7,378 nucleotides of DNA from Bacteroidetes bacterium CG23_combo_of_CG06-09_8_20_14_all_32_9. Its GTDB lineage: Bacteria; Bacteroidota; Bacteroidia; Bacteroidales; GWA2-32-17. The notes beneath the pieces were generated by a model. That model saw only the letters and a list, made by a program, of their open reading frames with translations, was not told where the DNA came from and searched no databases. The stretch is from assembly GCA_002771395.1 (NCBI GenBank), contig PCSS01000117.1:1-7378 (forward strand), given 5' to 3'. Below, in pieces: positions 5,506 to 7,378 of this stretch (position 1 is the first letter of the stretch; each line of letters opens with the position of its first letter). A program made the translations under genes and the position numbers.

Positions 5506-7263
5506 TTAATTTAAGAAAATTTTTGATACTAAAGTACCCCGGTTGGTTTCGGTTTTTATTAAATACATACCTGAGGACAATCCATTTCTTGAGAATGAAA
5601 ACTCTTGAGTTCCTTGAGTCCACTTGCCGTTATAAATATCTAATACTTTTTGACCCAGTATATTCACTAACGAAATATTTGCAGTTAAATCATAACCGGA
5701 ATGTATTATAATGTTGATATTATTATTACCCTGAGGATAATAATACATAGAAAAATTCTGAGTATTTAATTCCTGAACCTGATTGGGGTTATAAACCAGA
5801 AATTTCCAATAACCTAATGGAGCAGGCATTGGGCGAACCTGAGTTTTACCTGAGGTTGCCTGAGCCCAAATATAATAGTAAACGGTTGTTCCTGATGTTT
5901 GTACCGGAATTTCACCTGTCCATGTATTATTTATTACATCGGTAAGTATCATTGAAGCAGAAAGGTATGGCAATAAGGTGTCTGTTCTATAATAAATTAA
6001 CGCAGATGAAATTCCTGAAACGTGCATTATGGTAGCATTAACCTGGTAATTTGTCCAGATATTATCGGTATTTGGCAAACCCTGGTGCGAAATAAGCAAA
6101 GGATTAAAGACACCTATTTCGTGTGTTGTACAATGAATAGCCCCGCTTTGATAAATTATACTATTAGAGTTAATTCCAATTACTTTGTAACCCGGCATTG
6201 CCTCCCTGTAAATTCTCAGGGCGGTTGTATCATATTGCTGATAATAAGTTGGAACTAAAACGGTTTTATTAATTATTAATGAATTTGTATAAGTTAAATA
6301 ATCGCCACCGCCGCTTGGCCATAAAGGACTACTTTGATTAGGTGGCATGGGTATTCTAACAATTTTATAAGGTGTACCAAAAACTGAATTAAAATTATTT
6401 AATATATAATTGAGATTTGTTTCTATTTGCGGACCGTCTGAAATTCCGGTTGGATATTGCCCCACCAGTAAAGTCTCTTCGTTTAAAAGTTTAATGTGCA
6501 TATCAATATGGTGAATTCCATCATAAGGGAGATTTTCCATTTTTATGTAGCGTGTGATTCCCAAATAATCATTAACAATGTTATTTATATCAGCTTCAGT
6601 TTTTGGAGTTTGATTATAGGCTGTTACGCTTGCATTTTCATCTAAAATAAGATGGCTCGAAAAAGCTGTATGAAAGCCGTCGCTCATAAAATTTCCACCT
6701 GTGGCAACAAGGTCGGTGGGAGGTTGAGTACACTCGTAAAGTGGTACACCAATTCTTGTTGCAAATAAAGCCGGTGAAGCATCATCTAAAGGACGTGGAC
6801 GATTGTAAACCCAATCAACCAAATACAGTGAATCAACATCATTGGTATAAATATTATTTGGACCATAATCTCTAATCCATACTGAATTCATCGGGGTTTG
6901 AATATAAGCAGTATTTTGTGTACTAATACTGTGGCTTGTAAGATAGTTTTTAACAGTAGTTGAATCGCTGCAATAAATATAAACTTTGGCTTCTTCGCGG
7001 GCATAGCGAACAATCTCACTTAAAAATGTTTCGTAACCCGACTTCCACGATACAAGTACTGCCTGCATCTCTTCCCATTCGGCTGTATTGCGTATGGGCG
7101 AAACAGGCGGATGTGTAATTCCTTTTGGCATTGGTTTAACGTAAAAAGGTAAATTATTTTCTTCTTTAGGTGTAAGATAATTTGGAAGATGCTCTTCATT
7201 TACCTGGCTAAATGCAGTTAAATAACAAACTTCAATTAATAAAACGATAATGTACTTTTTCAT
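5506..7263 (-). CDS. Secreted PPAD-like peptidylarginine/agmatine deiminase family protein with T9SS sorting domain
   Basis: Predicted secreted or cell-surface deiminase (guanidino group to ureido group plus ammonia) of 585 aa, numbered from the ATG at 7263. Residues 1-20 form a signal peptide (MKKYIIVLLI core, cleavage near AFS-Q). A PAD_porph catalytic domain follows to about 395: WIRDYGP with D132, GGNFMSDG (189-196), HID with H252 and D254, and SGAIHC with the nucleophile C378. These correspond to the Asp/His/Asp/Cys set of PPAD. NRPRP supplies R155 and R157, spaced like PPAD Arg152/Arg154. A beta-sandwich Ig-like domain (about 410-490) precedes a T9SS type A sorting domain (about 505-585; NILGQKVL and LSSGMYLIKT). 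Agmatine deiminases are cytoplasmic and about 350 aa, so a protein or peptide substrate is more likely. An in-frame ATG at 7290 would add nine residues before the signal peptide; I consider it less likely. First gene of a tight four-gene run. Confidence 0.9.
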   Translation of the reverse strand: MKKYIIVLLIEVCYLTAFSQVNEEHLPNYLTPKEENNLPFYVKPMPKGITHPPVSPIRNTAEWEEMQAVLVSWKSGYETFLSEIVRYAREEAKVYIYCSDSTTVKNYLTSHSISTQNTAYIQTPMNSVWIRDYGPNNIYTNDVDSLYLVDWVYNRPRPLDDASPALFATRIGVPLYECTQPPTDLVATGGNFMSDGFHTAFSSHLILDENASVTAYNQTPKTEADINNIVNDYLGITRYIKMENLPYDGIHHIDMHIKLLNEETLLVGQYPTGISDGPQIETNLNYILNNFNSVFGTPYKIVRIPMPPNQSSPLWPSGGGDYLTYTNSLIINKTVLVPTYYQQYDTTALRIYREAMPGYKVIGINSNSIIYQSGAIHCTTHEIGVFNPLLISHQGLPNTDNIWTNYQVNATIMHVSGISSALIYYRTDTLLPYLSASMILTDVINNTWTGEIPVQTSGTTVYYYIWAQATSGKTQVRPMPAPLGYWKFLVYNPNQVQELNTQNFSMYYYPQGNNNINIIIHSGYDLTANISLVNILGQKVLDIYNGKWTQGTQEFSFSRNGLSSGMYLIKTETNRGTLVSKIFLN

Positions 7264-7322
7264 ATAAAATGGATTTAAAATTTGCAACATAAAGGTAATA
7301 TATTTTTAATAACTCACCTTAC

Positions 7323-7343
7323 GCAAAAGTAATGTAATTTTGC
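7323..7343. repeat. 21-bp imperfect dyad over the deiminase promoter
   Basis: On the plus strand the arms are GCAAAA (7323-7328) and TTTTGC (7338-7343), with two further matched pairs inside (7330-7331 with 7335-7336). In total 8 of 10 half-site positions pair around a centre at 7333. The sequence spans the candidate -7 box, so a bound dimeric regulator could block transcription. This is inference from symmetry and position only. Confidence 0.5.
7324..7331 (-). promoter_or_regulatory. Candidate promoter -7 element for the deiminase operon
   Basis: The minus strand reads TACTTTTG, an exact TAnnTTTG match, 60 nt upstream of the preferred ATG at 7263 and 33 nt upstream of the ATG at 7290. No clear TTTG -33 box is present at the right distance. 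A second, weaker match (TACCTTTA) lies closer to the gene at about 7290-7297. The element sits inside a dyad-symmetric sequence (7323-7343). Confidence 0.45.
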
Positions 7344-7378
7344 TACATCATTATTAAGAGGGGTTCTAAAAATTAGAT

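Noticed and set aside
5523..6258. Two short plus-strand open frames opposite the deiminase gene
   Set aside because: They are antisense to conserved deiminase and T9SS-tail sequence and show no independent coding signs.
5506..7263. Plain cytoplasmic agmatine deiminase of the putrescine pathway
   Set aside because: A signal peptide, an Ig-like domain and a T9SS tail are all present, and no N-carbamoylputrescine amidase gene is nearby.

Overview
The window looks like part of a Bacteroidota chromosome, probably an environmental or host-associated Bacteroidales or relative. The evidence is strongly AT-rich DNA, a secreted protein ending in a type IX secretion (T9SS) sorting domain, start regions without Shine-Dalgarno sequences, two exact TAnnTTTG promoter -7 elements, and a BY-kinase of the Bacteroidota type with a Gly-Tyr repeat tail. 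All six genes lie on the minus strand, so transcription runs from the high to the low coordinates.

In transcription order, the first unit starts near 7320. It encodes a secreted deiminase (5506-7263), a rhomboid intramembrane protease (4882-5502), a HAD-IIIA phosphatase (4403-4885) and a class IV PLP enzyme resembling PabC or a branched-chain aminotransferase (3514-4401). The junctions are +3, -4 and +1 nt, so this is almost certainly one mRNA with coupled translation. The deiminase has the same layout as the Porphyromonas peptidylarginine deiminase PPAD: signal peptide, PAD_porph catalytic domain, Ig-like domain and T9SS C-terminal domain. It also appears to keep the Arg-x-Arg pair that PPAD uses to recognise C-terminal arginine.

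After a gap of about 116 nt with a candidate promoter (3416-3423), a second unit encodes a Wza-type outer-membrane polysaccharide export lipoprotein (2612-3397) and a Wzc-type chain-length regulator fused to a tyrosine autokinase (147-2612). They are joined by a TAATG overlap. Together they would form the trans-envelope machine that assembles and exports a capsule or exopolysaccharide. The glycosyltransferases, flippase and polymerase are not in the window and may lie beyond its left edge.

Positions 1-146 hold no gene, only a degenerate short repeat at the extreme edge and weak hairpins. I see no RNA genes, insertion sequences, CRISPR array or clear intrinsic terminator. No wholly new system is evident. 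The most notable items are the PPAD-like surface deiminase, its operon partnership with a rhomboid protease, and dyad symmetries overlapping both candidate promoters.
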